From: Siphlonurus alternatus
Lineage: Eukaryota; Arthropoda; Insecta; Ephemeroptera; Siphlonuridae
NCBI GenBank assembly: GCA_949825025.1
Contig: OX463782.1
Location: forward strand, 37,039,951-37,103,950
Direction of reading: 5' to 3'
DNA: 64,000 bases
Shown: piece after piece, positions 10,919-22,029 of the stretch
Numbering within the stretch: the stretch's first letter is position 1
Layout: each line of letters starts with the position of its first letter
The notes under the pieces: model-generated
Seen by the model: only the letters and a program-made list of their open reading frames with translations
Databases searched by the model: none
What the model was told of the DNA's origin: nothing
Made by a program: the position numbers and the translations under genes

Positions 10919-11963
10919 AACCAGCCCGCCCCCAGCTATCTTGGTTGGCATAAGTCAGGCTCAGATACGGCCCCTCCTAATTTTAGTTTTATCATGGATT
11001 CCCCACACTCAAATATTAACATTGTTTTTATGGGGCCAGCCCCCCACCAATTTTTCTGGGTTAGTCACTCGTTTAGCACCCTGCAGGTTTTTAACATTTT
11101 AACTTGCAGCTTAAACTTGAGTTTTCAGTGCTTTTGTTTTACATGATCATATTTCTGCTCTCTTTGTCAATTTAATGTTCATTTTAAAACATTTTACTTT
11201 ATTGATTTTCTTATTTTTTTACATAGTTGATTGTATTTCATACAAGGAATTGCAGTTTCAAAATATGCTGCCTATTACTTTTAATCTGCCAAATGTATTT
11301 GTTAAATTAATTTTAATTTTTTTTCACTCACCGTCTATTAAAATTTGCCACTAATTGTCCACATGTGTTGGAAAGCCAACTCGGGGCTGCAAATTACCGG
11401 TTAGCAATTACTTAAACTAACGAGAGATTTCCTCGTGCCCGTAACAAATTAATTGAAGAGGTTGTACGACTAACAGTCGTTGAGAAACCTCGAGGAACCA
11501 GCAATATTTGTGGTGCTAGGCATACCAAATTACAATATTTCTGGTGCTAACATGCAGGAAGCACCATATGTTACATTACTAGAAGTTCACTGCACCATTT
11601 ATTGAATTAATGTTAGCTGGCACAAGTAGTGACATAAAAAAATATTAAATTTTTATAACTTTAGTCAATGTATAGGATCAATTATCCGTGCAAAGTTGTT
11701 GCTGCTTCAGTTTGGTGTTGTGTCATTGTTATGCCCATTGTTAGTTGGATCAGAGTTCATTGTTAACATTGTTGTGTCCCATTGTCACTGGGGGGATTAG
11801 AGTTGAATCACCTTCCACAGAACAAGGCAAGTTTTCATTGTTGCACATTTTCAATGTAAAGACTACTTGCTCATAGAGGGACTATATAAGCAAGTGGGGC
11901 ATCTATAGACTATAGACAAGCGGCAGGTACTAGGGGCTTCCCCCCCCCCCTTCTCCCTCGAAT

Positions 11964-12200
11964 AGAGTATAGACCTCAAATTTTTTTATTGTAAAAATTG
12001 ATACTTTGTGCAAAGTTATGCCATCCTGTTTTTTTTTTTGTTTTTTTTCACATTTCTTAGAATCTGGAAAGTATTGCTAGATTGCTAAATAGTTCGTGGA
12101 CTCTAAATATTCTGGAAAAGAAACAGATTAGCATAACTTTGCACCCTCTATCCATTTCTGCAATAAAAATTAGTGAGGTAGATACTCCACTCTTTATTAT
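11964..12200. repeat. MITE family A2 copy
   Basis: Ends AGTATAGACCTCAAATTTTT and TTAGTGAGGTAGATACTCC are inverted; GTGCAAAGTTATGCCATCC pairs with AGCATAACTTTGCACCCTC. Confidence 0.7.
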
Positions 12201-13058
12201 TCCCTTTAGGGAAAACTGCAAGGGCTGTGGGTGGTCCCCCCCCCCCCTCCCTCAGATACAAAGAATTTTATCGGATTTGTTTGCTACACCACTGGAGAAA
12301 GCAATAAGAACAGAATGTTTGTGCTCATCAAGAAATTATGGAGTCCTAAGATCAGCTGACTCTCTGTAACTTTTATTAATTAAATGTGGTTATAAAATTT
12401 ATCATTATAGTACAGTACAAAACAGTTAGAGTTAGCTGATAGGTTTTTGTTCTTCAAAATATTGTAAAATTTCTCCTTTTTATGCGCCCCATTGTACATT
12501 GCTTCGTTTATATTTTCTGTAGCTCAAAATTGTCCTAACGTCATATTTACATAATCAAAATATTGACAAGCATTTATAAAAACATTCCCAGATAAGCTCT
12601 CGCTAGCAGACTAGATTGAAACGCTATAATAGTTAATAATTTTGTAAGACTTTTAATTCGTAGAAACCTAATAGCATTTATAGGACATTTTTAGCCGTAG
12701 TAGACTATTTATTTTAGAAACTTTTGTTGTGTATGTATATAGTATTCCAAAGATTGGTATTATTTGATTATTGAATTACGGCCAAAAATGTTTACGCTTT
12801 TTATTATTTAAGTTATTTCTGCACTAGCCAAATGGGACAGTATTTGCCATGTACTGAGATGTAATCAGAAATGCCTTTCTCTATGCAAATTTTCAAAACT
12901 GACTTTGTCTCATCTATTGTGATGTGCTGCAGAGTTATAAAAATGTGATTTTCCTCAAGCATTTTCTGATTGCATGTCTGTAGTATTTTAATGTAGTTGA
13001 GCTGAAAATTGCTAGGGTTCAAAAGTAAGAAAGTATGGGCCTAACATAAATCAGTCAA

Positions 13059-13353
13059 AGATTAAGGGCAAGATAACACGACCAATGTTAAAAGTATTTC
13101 CACACATGAAAATTATTGAAATGTTCTCCTCTACACCCCCTATCAATAGCTAAAATATCGGGTATACAAACTCAATCTAGTTTTTTAGTTATGAATTAGT
13201 CAAATTTAAATATTAATAACTCAAAAACTAGCTAGTTTGTATACCTGATATTTTAGCTACTGATAGGGGATGTAGAGGAGAACATTCTTAGATATATTTC
13301 ATCATTTTCATGTGTGGTATTTTTTTTTAATATTGGGCGTGTTATCTTACCCT
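13059..13353. repeat. MITE family B, complete reference copy
   Basis: Ends TAAGGGCAAGATAACACG and GGGCGTGTTATCTTACCCTTA are inverted. Inside, CCACACATGAAAATTATTGA, TTCTCCTCTACA, CAATAGCTAAAATATC and AATTAGTCAAATTTAAATAT have mirror partners. About 295 bp. Confidence 0.85.
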
Positions 13354-14011
13354 TAAAGTTTTCAGAAAACTTCTTACGTTTGAACCCCAGTAATTTTTCA
13401 GCACTGAGCATCACATGAGCTCTTAGATTTTATTGTTACAGTGTATGTTTTAATTTTATGTTCTTGTGGACCATTTCATCTTGCAATAAAAATACAGTGT
13501 TAAAAATGAAAATAATTTGTACTTTATTAATTTAAATCCTTGCCTATTAGCTTTTCAATTTATTACTTATTAATTTTTAAATAGTTCACAACTTCTGAGA
13601 AAAAAAAAAAAAAATCAGAGAGAATGTATTTTGGGACCTTCTGTTCATTTATATGTACATAATTAAAAATCCTTTCTTTGTTTTAGTAGGTAGACTGAAC
13701 GAAAAGAAAAGACAGTGTACGTGTCATCTAGGTGACATTTTGCCCAAATAAAAAAAGTCTTCATTAAATTTACAACTACAAAGTAAGCCCCCATGTAGGC
13801 TATTTTGTCAGGACTTAAAATAAAAGTCAAGCACGGGCTAAACAAAAGGACAAAATATTTTATGGTCAGGACACAGATTAGATGGGATTCAAGTTCAAAA
13901 TTAAACAATTACTTCTTTGAATTATTATTGCACATATTTACAATTTTTTATTACATCCAAGTACGCAAAAGTTTAAAATTTACCATCATCTTTAAAAGAT
14001 ATTTTTTATAA

Positions 14012-15635
14012 CGGACAACCTACATGAAAATTTTTATTGCAGAAATTAATAGAGGGTACCGTACTTATGATACTGTACTCTCATTTTTTTCAGATTCCAG
14101 GAATTATTTATAAAAATTATTGAAAGTGAGGTAAACGTCCCCTGAAGGCGTCAATATTATCTTTATTAAAGTAGAGTGAGTGAGTTCATTTTTTTTAATA
14201 TTTTATTTTTTTTTAAATAGTTTAAGGGTAAGGTAACGCCACCAATGTTAAATTTTCCACTCTCATTTGTTCCTCCGAAAATATTTTAAAATATTCTCCT
14301 CTATGTCGTTCATTAGCTCTTAAAATATCGTCAATACAAATACGATCTAGTTTCCGAGTTACGTGCATTGAAACTAAACCCATTTATTGAACAAGCATAC
14401 GCTGCATTTCAGTGACATTAGAAAAATTCTATAATCCAATCGTCCGATTTTTAAAAAAAACTAGAAACAAACTTAATGCACTAGGACAAACCTTCACAGC
14501 AAAAAAAAAAAGACAATTATGAGAGTGGGAGCGACGTAAATTGATAATAACTGCACAATTTTTGACACTCGCACGTCTCACACACCCCTTTTTGGTCGGC
14601 CATTAAACAACTGGCGAATGAAACAGGCTGACTAATGAACCAAAACAACGCTTATAATCCACTCACATAAAGTAAAAACTTTCCAAAAATGTTTTATAGT
14701 AATGAAAAAAAAGTTTTATAAATAAAACAACCATAACAGTTATTATTTAACTCATTATTTATAAATAAATTGAATATAAAACTGCCATGACTTGTGTGGT
14801 ATCTTTAGAGTGGGACAATTTGAATATTGATATAGAGGCGCTGCGATCGCGGCGCAACTCTGGCGTTCCCTTTCCCTTAAGCTGCTCTCTATTGAGAAAT
14901 GAAAACCAAAAAATTCCATCTCAAATAGTTTCACCACAAAAAATTCCCAAAGTTGGTGTTTCGGAGGCCTTTAACGTGCAGCCTTATGGAACATAAAACC
15001 GCATTTTACTCCAACTTTTTCTGAACTAAACTATGGTACCATTTAAAAAATACTCACGTAATCTATGATGAATTCTTTAATGAATTTTCAAATAAAAAAT
15101 TTTTTTTACGGGGTCGTTTTCTTGGAAAAAAATCATGAAAATCCTTATGGGAATTAACCCGCAAAAACTTAAAGATTTTTTTCCGAAAAAACGGCTCCGT
15201 AAATTTTTTTTTATTTAAAAATCCATTAAAGAATTCATCATAGATTACGTAGGTATTTTTTAAATGGTAGCATAGTTCAGAAAATGTTGGAGTAAAACGC
15301 GGTTTTATGTTTCATAAGGCTGCACGTCAAAGGCCTCCGAAACACCAACTTTGGGAATTTTTTGTGGTGAAACTGTTTGAGATGGAATTTTTTGGTTTTC
15401 ATTTCTCAATAGAAGGCAGCTTAAACTATTTTTATAAAATAAAATATTAAAAAAAATGCAATCGCTCACTCTACTTTAAAGATCTAGGGGGTCCAACAGA
15501 ACTTGTAAAACATACAATAATTTTTAAAAATAGTTCCGGGGCGCAACAAATTTGAAAAAAATCATAATAGCATAATTTGGTACCCTTATTTATTCTTGCA
15601 ATAAAAAATTGTCATGCAGATTGTTTAGTTATTCA
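14012..15635. repeat. MITE family A copy split by a 1.3-kb insertion
   Basis: The left half (14012-about 14190) and right half (about 15460-15635) together make one family A element: GGACAACCTACATGAAAAT ... GTCATGCAGATTGTTTAG. Inserted between them are a half family B element (14220-14360) and a foldback (14730-15430) whose arms share CCAAAGTTGGTGTTTCGGAG and its complement. Confidence 0.7.
14730..15430. repeat. Foldback inside the split MITE
   Basis: Left arm about 14885-15080 and right arm about 15225-15420 are inverted copies (TCTATTGAGAAATGAAAACC...; TTTACTCCAACTTTTTCTGAA). They flank a centre of AT-rich sequence with GGGGTCGTTTTCTTGG / CCGAAAAAACGGCTCC. Confidence 0.8.
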
Positions 15636-15773
15636 GATACAATAAAGAAATTTCATTTTTTTTTTTTTTTTTTTTTTTTTTTCTATTTCTCAACAACTTG
15701 CTGGAGTGAATTTGCCACAAGTGATATCAATTTCTTCACCTTAGAACTCAAGAGTCTGTTCTTGCAATACAAA

Positions 15774-15779
15774 TTTATT
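15774..15779 (-). terminator. Candidate poly(A) signal of DPH1
   Basis: AATAAA read on the minus strand, 41 bp past the DPH1 stop codon. Hexamers of this kind are common in AT-rich DNA, so only the position supports it. Confidence 0.4.
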
Positions 15780-15819
15780 TTTGGATAAAATTAAATTTAT
15801 CTTGCCACTTTATCAGACA

Positions 15820-18800
15820 CTATGACTTTGCAACGGCACACTTCTCCTCTTTGCCGCAGTCGCAGTCTCGGTGTTGATGTTTGGGGGTCCAGTCGCCCCT
15901 GCTACCCTGAGCGTAGTAGTCCATGGGGTAGGCTCCCCCGTGAGTGAGGTCTGGCTCGTTGGCCAGGACTGCGCTGCACTCGTAGGGGGTGAGGAGGGGT
16001 GCGGCAAAGGCAGAGCCCCAGTCTATGGAGAGGCGCGGGCAGGCAACTTGCACCCACGCGTCAACGTCAGGGCCAAACTGTTGCAGCTTCTGGGGAAAGA
16101 TCTCCGAGAGCAGAACCACTACGCTGCTACGACCGTGACGAGCCAGACGAGCCTGAGAAAACAGAGATGGTCTTAGAACCGGTGACATAGAGAGAAGGGA
16201 GGTGGGATGTAGGTTTTGTGTCATCTAAACAGTCGAACAACTTATTATACTGTACCCTCCCTAGGAGCAAAGAAAAACATTCTGTGTTTTCAGGCAAATC
16301 TGCTAGAGAGGCTTTCTGAGGTGCTTCAACTTTGTTCTAATACAAACTACATAACATGTAATACATATATACACTATTCTGTATCTCAAGTGTTATGTAC
16401 TTTTGATTTTGAATAAAAAATTCAATTTTGATGATTTTTGCAAAGATATACAAAAGTTCAGGTAATAGAATGACATGAGTTTTAATTAACCAATTAAAAT
16501 ATTCCATATTCAAAATGGGGGAAAATAAAACAAAGACAATCAATTCGCCTTATGGAAAATCAATGTTAAGTGTCCTTTTTAAAAGAAGTTTTGATTTCAT
16601 CTTGGAAATTTCAGTATTTTGGCAATGGACCCTGCAGATTTCAAAACTGATATTATTTTTTTGTCCCTGACCCATATTTAATGAAAATAGGCCTCTAACA
16701 CTGTCAAACAAAAAAAAAAAAAAAAAAAGAGACAATTCTGACAATGCCATTGTGTTGCTTGTATGAAAAACCTTTTGAATTTTCTCAATCGAACAAAGTA
16801 ATGATTTTTTAATTTAGGAGTAGAAACAAAAAACCTAACTTCGTCTGATCGAGAACATTCAAAAAGGTTAAAATCTCACCTGCAGGTTCTCCAGCACGGC
16901 GGGACTCCCCTGCCTCCCCAGAGTTCCCAGCACCAGTCCGAAGGTCCCCGCGCCCAGACTACGCTCCACCGCGCTCCTGCGGGCCGTCAGCATGGCCGCG
17001 TGCTCGTACACTTCTTGAGTGAGCTTCTTCTCGTAGGGGTCGTACCTGAGAAAAGACTTCGTTAACCACCCTGAAGTGTCAAGACCACAAATTAGAGCTG
17101 ACCATTGAAACGGCATAAGAACAGTATAACAGACCTCAGTTTACCACTACAGTCTTTCAAATCTTAGTTTACCCTTCAAAAATAGTCCATGGCTGACCTG
17201 TCAATCGATCATCTACATCAGCTGTAAAAAATGGCAGCCAACACGAAAAACTATCCATAGAGCTAGTGGACAGAAATGTGTTCATATTTTACGAAAATTT
17301 TCACATAAGTTGGAACAGATAAAATATTGTAAAGAAGTTTCAATAATTTAGCAATTATTATGCAATAGGCATCGGTCTTCGATTTAAATTCAGCTACTTT
17401 ATTTTTTGTAGTGAAAGAACTATTTTTTTGTGTTTTATTGGCAACATGGGTCGGAAATCACGGGAATCTACATTGTATTACTACGCCGGAGATGATTGAC
17501 AGGGGTAAACTAAGATTTGAAAGACTGTAGACGGTTTCAGTAGACTAGGCAAAACATCAGCCAATGAAAAGGGTGGAATGACAGCTGGCCACCTTTCCAT
17601 TGGCTGATATATCTGGCGCCGTCTAGTCTACTGTCTAGTGGTATGTATGTAAACTAAGAGCTGTTATACTGTGCAGCATGTTAAAAAAAGGTCTCATTTA
17701 CTGCCTGTTCAACTCATGAATCAGAAATCAATGAAAATTTCAGTCAGAGGGTGATAGAGAAAAATTATGGAACATAAATTTCTTGTGATAGATTCCCATC
17801 AATTATCTCCCGATTGCAATTGTGTTGTCCAAGCTAGCTGCACTGGGATGTGCTGAACGAAAAACTTTCTGTGTGATACTGTATGAGCAGGGGATTTTAG
17901 GACATGCGCTCAAATATTGTTTTTTTTTCATGGAAGGAATTATCCTAGAAGGTTCAGTAGCCAGTCCAATGGAACCAGCTCGTTGTCAGGAGTCTATTGA
18001 ACTGGCTATTAAATCTTCTATGATGACTCTTTGTTACTCATGGAAGGAATTGTCATAGGAGGTTAAGTAGCCAGTCCAATGGAACCAGCTCGTCGTCAGG
18101 AGTCTATTGAACTGGCTACTGAACCTTCCATTTTCCATGTTAAATAGCCACACACACACAGTTAAAATGTTACCTGTATGCCGGGATCTCGGGGTTTGCG
18201 ATCATGGCCGACTCCAGATGGAACCTCCCATCTCCGAGGTAGACAATGACGTCCACCTCTCCCGTCATTCTGGGGGAGGTGCAGCCCAGAATCTCGCCCG
18301 GGGAGAGCGGCTTGGCCTGCGGCACCACAACCGTACGCCCCTCCTTTCTCAGCTCCACCGCCACCCCCTGCAGAGTTGCCACGAACTGAATGGTGCTCAC
18401 GAAACCCAGACGCTTGGTTGCGTCAAAATTAAGCTTCAACGTTTCCATGAAGTGCAGGGCGTCAATCTTGATGTCCACAAAGACGTAGAGCGCCTTAATG
18501 CTGGACGTTCTGTCTATCGGAATGAGACAACTGTGTCCGTAGTGTATCAGTAGCTCAACACCCAGAGCCTTTGCGGTGAAATCGTCAACGCAGCAGGCCC
18601 CGTAAGTGACGTCTCCCATGATCACCGTCTCCTCACAGTCCGTGAACATCTCTAGGATGTCAGCAATGGTCGTGGCGAACATAAGAAGCCCTTCAGGCAT
18701 TTGGAGACCAACTTTCTTAGCACCAGTTTCACGTGTTCGCCAAACCGTCTTGTGAATTTCAAAATTGTAGTTTGATGGCAGTGCTTTGATTGCTTCATTG

Positions 18801-18919
18801 AGCTTAACATTTTCAAGAATATCCACTGGGATTTTATTAACAGTTCTAATTGGTGCTTTGATTATTTTTCTGTCACTTTTGGCCACCACTACAACTGGAC
18901 CACTGGTTGGTTCACTCAT
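15820..18919 (-). CDS. DPH1: DPH1, diphthamide synthase subunit 1, complete
   Basis: Three exons on the minus strand: 18919-18174, 17045-16880 and 16152-15820 (stop included), 1245 nt, 414 aa, phases 2 and 0. With DPH2, DPH1 forms the 4Fe-4S enzyme that moves the 3-amino-3-carboxypropyl group of S-adenosylmethionine onto a histidine of translation factor eEF2, the first step of diphthamide synthesis in the cytosol. The three cluster cysteines expected for the family are visible: C110 in YGACCVDD, C213 in [10 protein letters not shown] and C342 in [13 protein letters not shown]. Also typical are [10 protein letters not shown] (70-79), IHYGHSC (125-131), LGDGRFHLE (228-236), [15 protein letters not shown] [11 protein letters not shown] in exon 2 and PLLTPYE, YPMDYY near the end. 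The short Cys-containing tail ([10 protein letters not shown]) resembles that of vertebrate DPH1. An AATAAA on the minus strand at 15779-15774 lies just past the stop. Length fits the family. Confidence 0.96.
17150..17640. repeat. Two adjacent foldbacks in DPH1 intron 1
   Basis: 17150-17530: AGTCTTTCAAATCTTAGTTT at the left, AAACTAAGATTTGAAAGACT at the right. 17531-17640: AGTAGACTAGGC..CATCAGCCAATGAAAAGG and CCATTGGCTGAT..CGTCTAGTCTACT. Confidence 0.8.
17931..18131. repeat. Hairpin repeat family E, two copies in DPH1 intron 1
   Basis: Two units of the element at 8551-8852 with several changes (ATCCTAGAAGG, CTATTAAATCTTC). The second unit stops within 45 bp of the DPH1 exon 1 donor at 18173. 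Confidence 0.75.
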
Positions 18920-18984
18920 TTTTCAGTAAATTTGCAGACTATTTTGATTATTTTGAAACACCATGCACACACACCCAGCTGAAG

Positions 18985-21635
18985 TTACCTCCAAATCACC
19001 TACACGCCAGCTCCAAGGAATTGTGACGTCACGGAAAAGTACAACCCTCGCACACTGATCTTGTTTGTATTTTAAAACGTTAATTCTCGGGTTAAATGGA
19101 TTATTAACGACCTGTAGACTGAATATAAATAGTATTTATAACATTTAATTGTCATTTATAAAAATTCTATGATTTTTTATTAAGAAATTAGCTACGCGAT
19201 TAGCTAAACTAAAAAATTAAAGGCGGCAAAATTTTAAATGCCATGTGTGTCGGAGCTTTTATTAATTAAATTTTAAAAGTTGTTGAGCTCATTATATAAT
19301 TTCTAGGGAACGAAGTGTACGTCGTGCCGGTTACTAACACATCACAAATTATAGGTAACAACATTCTTTAAATGAATCCGTAAAAAAATTTGATGAAACC
19401 AGGGGATAAAGGAACAATTTTGTCTTGGAGGTGGAAATTTATTAAAAAAATCAACGATCCTCGGTATAAAATAATTTCTAGGGAACGAAGTAAACGTCGT
19501 GCCGGTTACTGACACATCACAGATTATAGGTAACATCATCCTTTAAATGAATCCGTAAAAAAATTTCATGAAACCAGGGGATAAAGGAACAATTTTTTTA
19601 ATAAATTTCCACCTCCAAGACAAAATTGTTCCTTTATCCCCTGGTTTCATCAAATTTTTTTACGGATTCATTTAAAGGATGTTGATACCTATAATTTGTG
19701 ATGTGTCAGTAACTGACACGACGTTAATTGCGTTCCCTAGAAATTTTTTTGTACCGAGGATCGTTGATTTTTTTTAATAAATTTCCACCTCCAAGTCAAA
19801 ATTGTTCCTTTATCCCCTGGTTTCATCAAATTTTTTTACGGATTCATTTAAAGGATGTTGATACCTATAATTTGTGATGTGTCAGTAACTGGCACGACGT
19901 TTATTTCGTTCCCTAGAAATTTTTTTATACCGAGGATCGTTGATTTTTTTAATAAATTTCCACCTCCAAGACAAAATTGTTCCTTTATCCCCTGGTTTCA
20001 TCAAATTTTTTTACGGATTCATTTAAAGGATGTTGTTACCTATAATCTGTGATGTGTTAGTAACCGGCACGACGTACACTTCGTTCCCTAGAAATTATTT
20101 TATACCGAGGATCGTTGATTTTTTTAATAAATTTCCACCTCCAAGACAAAATTGTTCCTTTATCCCCTGGTTTCATCAAATTTTTTTACGGATTCATTTA
20201 AAGAATGTTGTTACCTATAATTTGTGATGTGTCAGTAACTGGCACGACGTTTATTGCGTTCCCTAGAAATTTTTTTGTACCGAGGATCGTTGATTTTTTT
20301 TAATAAATTTCCACCTCCAAGTCAAAATTGTTCCTTTATCCCCTGGTTTCATCAAATTTTTTTACGGATTCATTTAAAAGATGTTGTTACCTATAATCTG
20401 TAATGTGTCAGTAACTGGCACGACGTTTTTTTCGTTCCCTAGAAATTTTTTTATACCGAGGATCGTTGATTTTTTTTATTAAATTTCCACCTCCAAGACA
20501 AAATTGTTCCTTTATCCCCTGGTTTCATCAAATTTTTTTACGGATTCATTTAAAGAATGTTGTTACCTATAATTTGTGATGTGTCAGTAACTGGCACGAC
20601 GTTTATTGCGTTCCCTAGAAATTTTTTTGTACCGAGGATCGTTGATTTTTTTTAATAAATTTCCACCTCCAAGTCAAAATTGTTCCTTTATCCCCTGGTT
20701 TCATCAAATTTTTTTACGAATTCATTTAAAGGATGTTGTTACCTATAATTTGTGATGTGTCAGTAACTGGCACAATGTACACTTCGTTCCCTAGAAATTT
20801 TTTTATACCGAGGATCGTTGATTTTTTTTAATAAATTTCCACCTCCAAGTCAAAATTGTTCCTTTATCCCCTGGTTTCATCAAATTTTTTTACGGATTCA
20901 TTTAAAAGATGTTGTTACCTATAATCTGTAATGTGTCAGTAACTGGCACGACGTTTTTTTCGTTCCCTAGAAATTTTTTTATACCGAGGATCGTTGATTT
21001 TTTTTATTAAATTTCCACCTCCAAGACAAAATTGTTCCTTTATCCCCTGGTTTCATCAAAATTTTTTACGGATTCACTTAAAGGATGTTGTTACCTATAA
21101 TTTGTGATGTGTCAGTAACTGGCACGACGTACACTTCGTTCCCTAGAAATTTTTTTATACCGAGGATCGTTGATTTTTTTTAATAAATTTCCACCTCCAA
21201 GTCAAAATTGTTCCTTTATCCCCTGGTTTCATCAAATTTTTTTACGGATTCATTTAAAGGATGTTGTTACCTATAATCTGTGATGTGTTAGTAACCGGCA
21301 CGACGTACACTTCGTTCCCTAGAAATTAAATAATGAGCTCAACAACTTTTAAAATTTAATTAATAAAAGCTCCGACACACATGGCATTTAAAATTTTGCC
21401 GCCTTTAATTTTTTAGTTAATCTAATTTCGGCTAATTTCTTAATAAATAATCATAGAATTTTTATAAATGACACTTAAATGTTATAAATACTATTTATAT
21501 TCAGTCTACAGGTCGTTAATAATCCATTTAACCCGAGAATTAACGTTTTAAAATACATTCAAGATCAATGTGCGAGGGTTGTACTTTTCCGTGACGTCAC
21601 AATTCTTTGGAGCTGGCGTGGAGGTGATTTGGAGC
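18985..21635. repeat. Inverted repeat with internal 175-bp satellite array
   Basis: Outer arms of about 370 bp (18985-19360 and 21275-21635) are inverted copies. Paired blocks include CCAAATCACC.ACACGCCAGCTCC, TGTGACGTCACGGAAAAGTA, TATAAATAGTATTTATAACA, GGCGGCAAAATTTTAAATGC and TGTGTCGGAGCTTTTATTAA. Inside lie about 1.5 satellite units in reverse orientation (to about 19595), then ten in forward orientation (starts near 19600, 19779, 19955, 20126, 20302, 20478, 20655, 20829, 21004, 21180). Each unit has ATAAATTTCCACCTCCAAG, CCCCTGGTTTCATCAAA and CCGAGGATCGTTGA. Sits between the divergent DPH1 and GDE1 genes. Confidence 0.92.
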
Positions 21636-22029
21636 TAAGTTATGCACGGTTGCACACACACTCACAGCTGTTGAGATTTATATCATTGATGACGTCATCG
21701 ATGATTTTATTGTATTTCTTACTTTTCTAAAAATTTAGTTTGAAAATTAATTCTTAAATTTTAAATACAATTTTTTTCCCAAAAATAGTCATTTTAAATC
21801 TCTGTCTATCTGATTTATATAATATCCTTGCAAATGATTCGAACACTTGATTGAAAAGTAAATAGAACAAGTTATTAAAAATGTCAATAGATGGCGTACA
21901 AAGCTAGAAAATAGAAATTGAGAAAAAAAAGGGTAAAAAAAATTTGTCTGTCTAGCAGTCTAGCAGACAGCAGCTGAAAAGAAATTCTATTTTTTTATAC
22001 AAATAAGTGTAATTTTGAATCAAATTGAC

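Larger units (their letters stand above)
10919..15819. other. Tail-to-tail spacer, OGFOD3 / DPH1
   Basis: No gene seen. It holds family A copies at 11964-12200 and 14012-15635, family B at 13059-13353 and 14220-14360, AT-rich unique sequence and a long T run at 15657-15682. Short open frames here show no recognisable protein features. Confidence 0.6.

Noticed and set aside
19855..20227. Repeated 65-codon open frames (M.LPIICDV..TGTTF...) in the satellite
   Set aside because: They recur once per 175-bp unit in both orientations and follow the repeat DNA exactly, so they are a by-product of the array.
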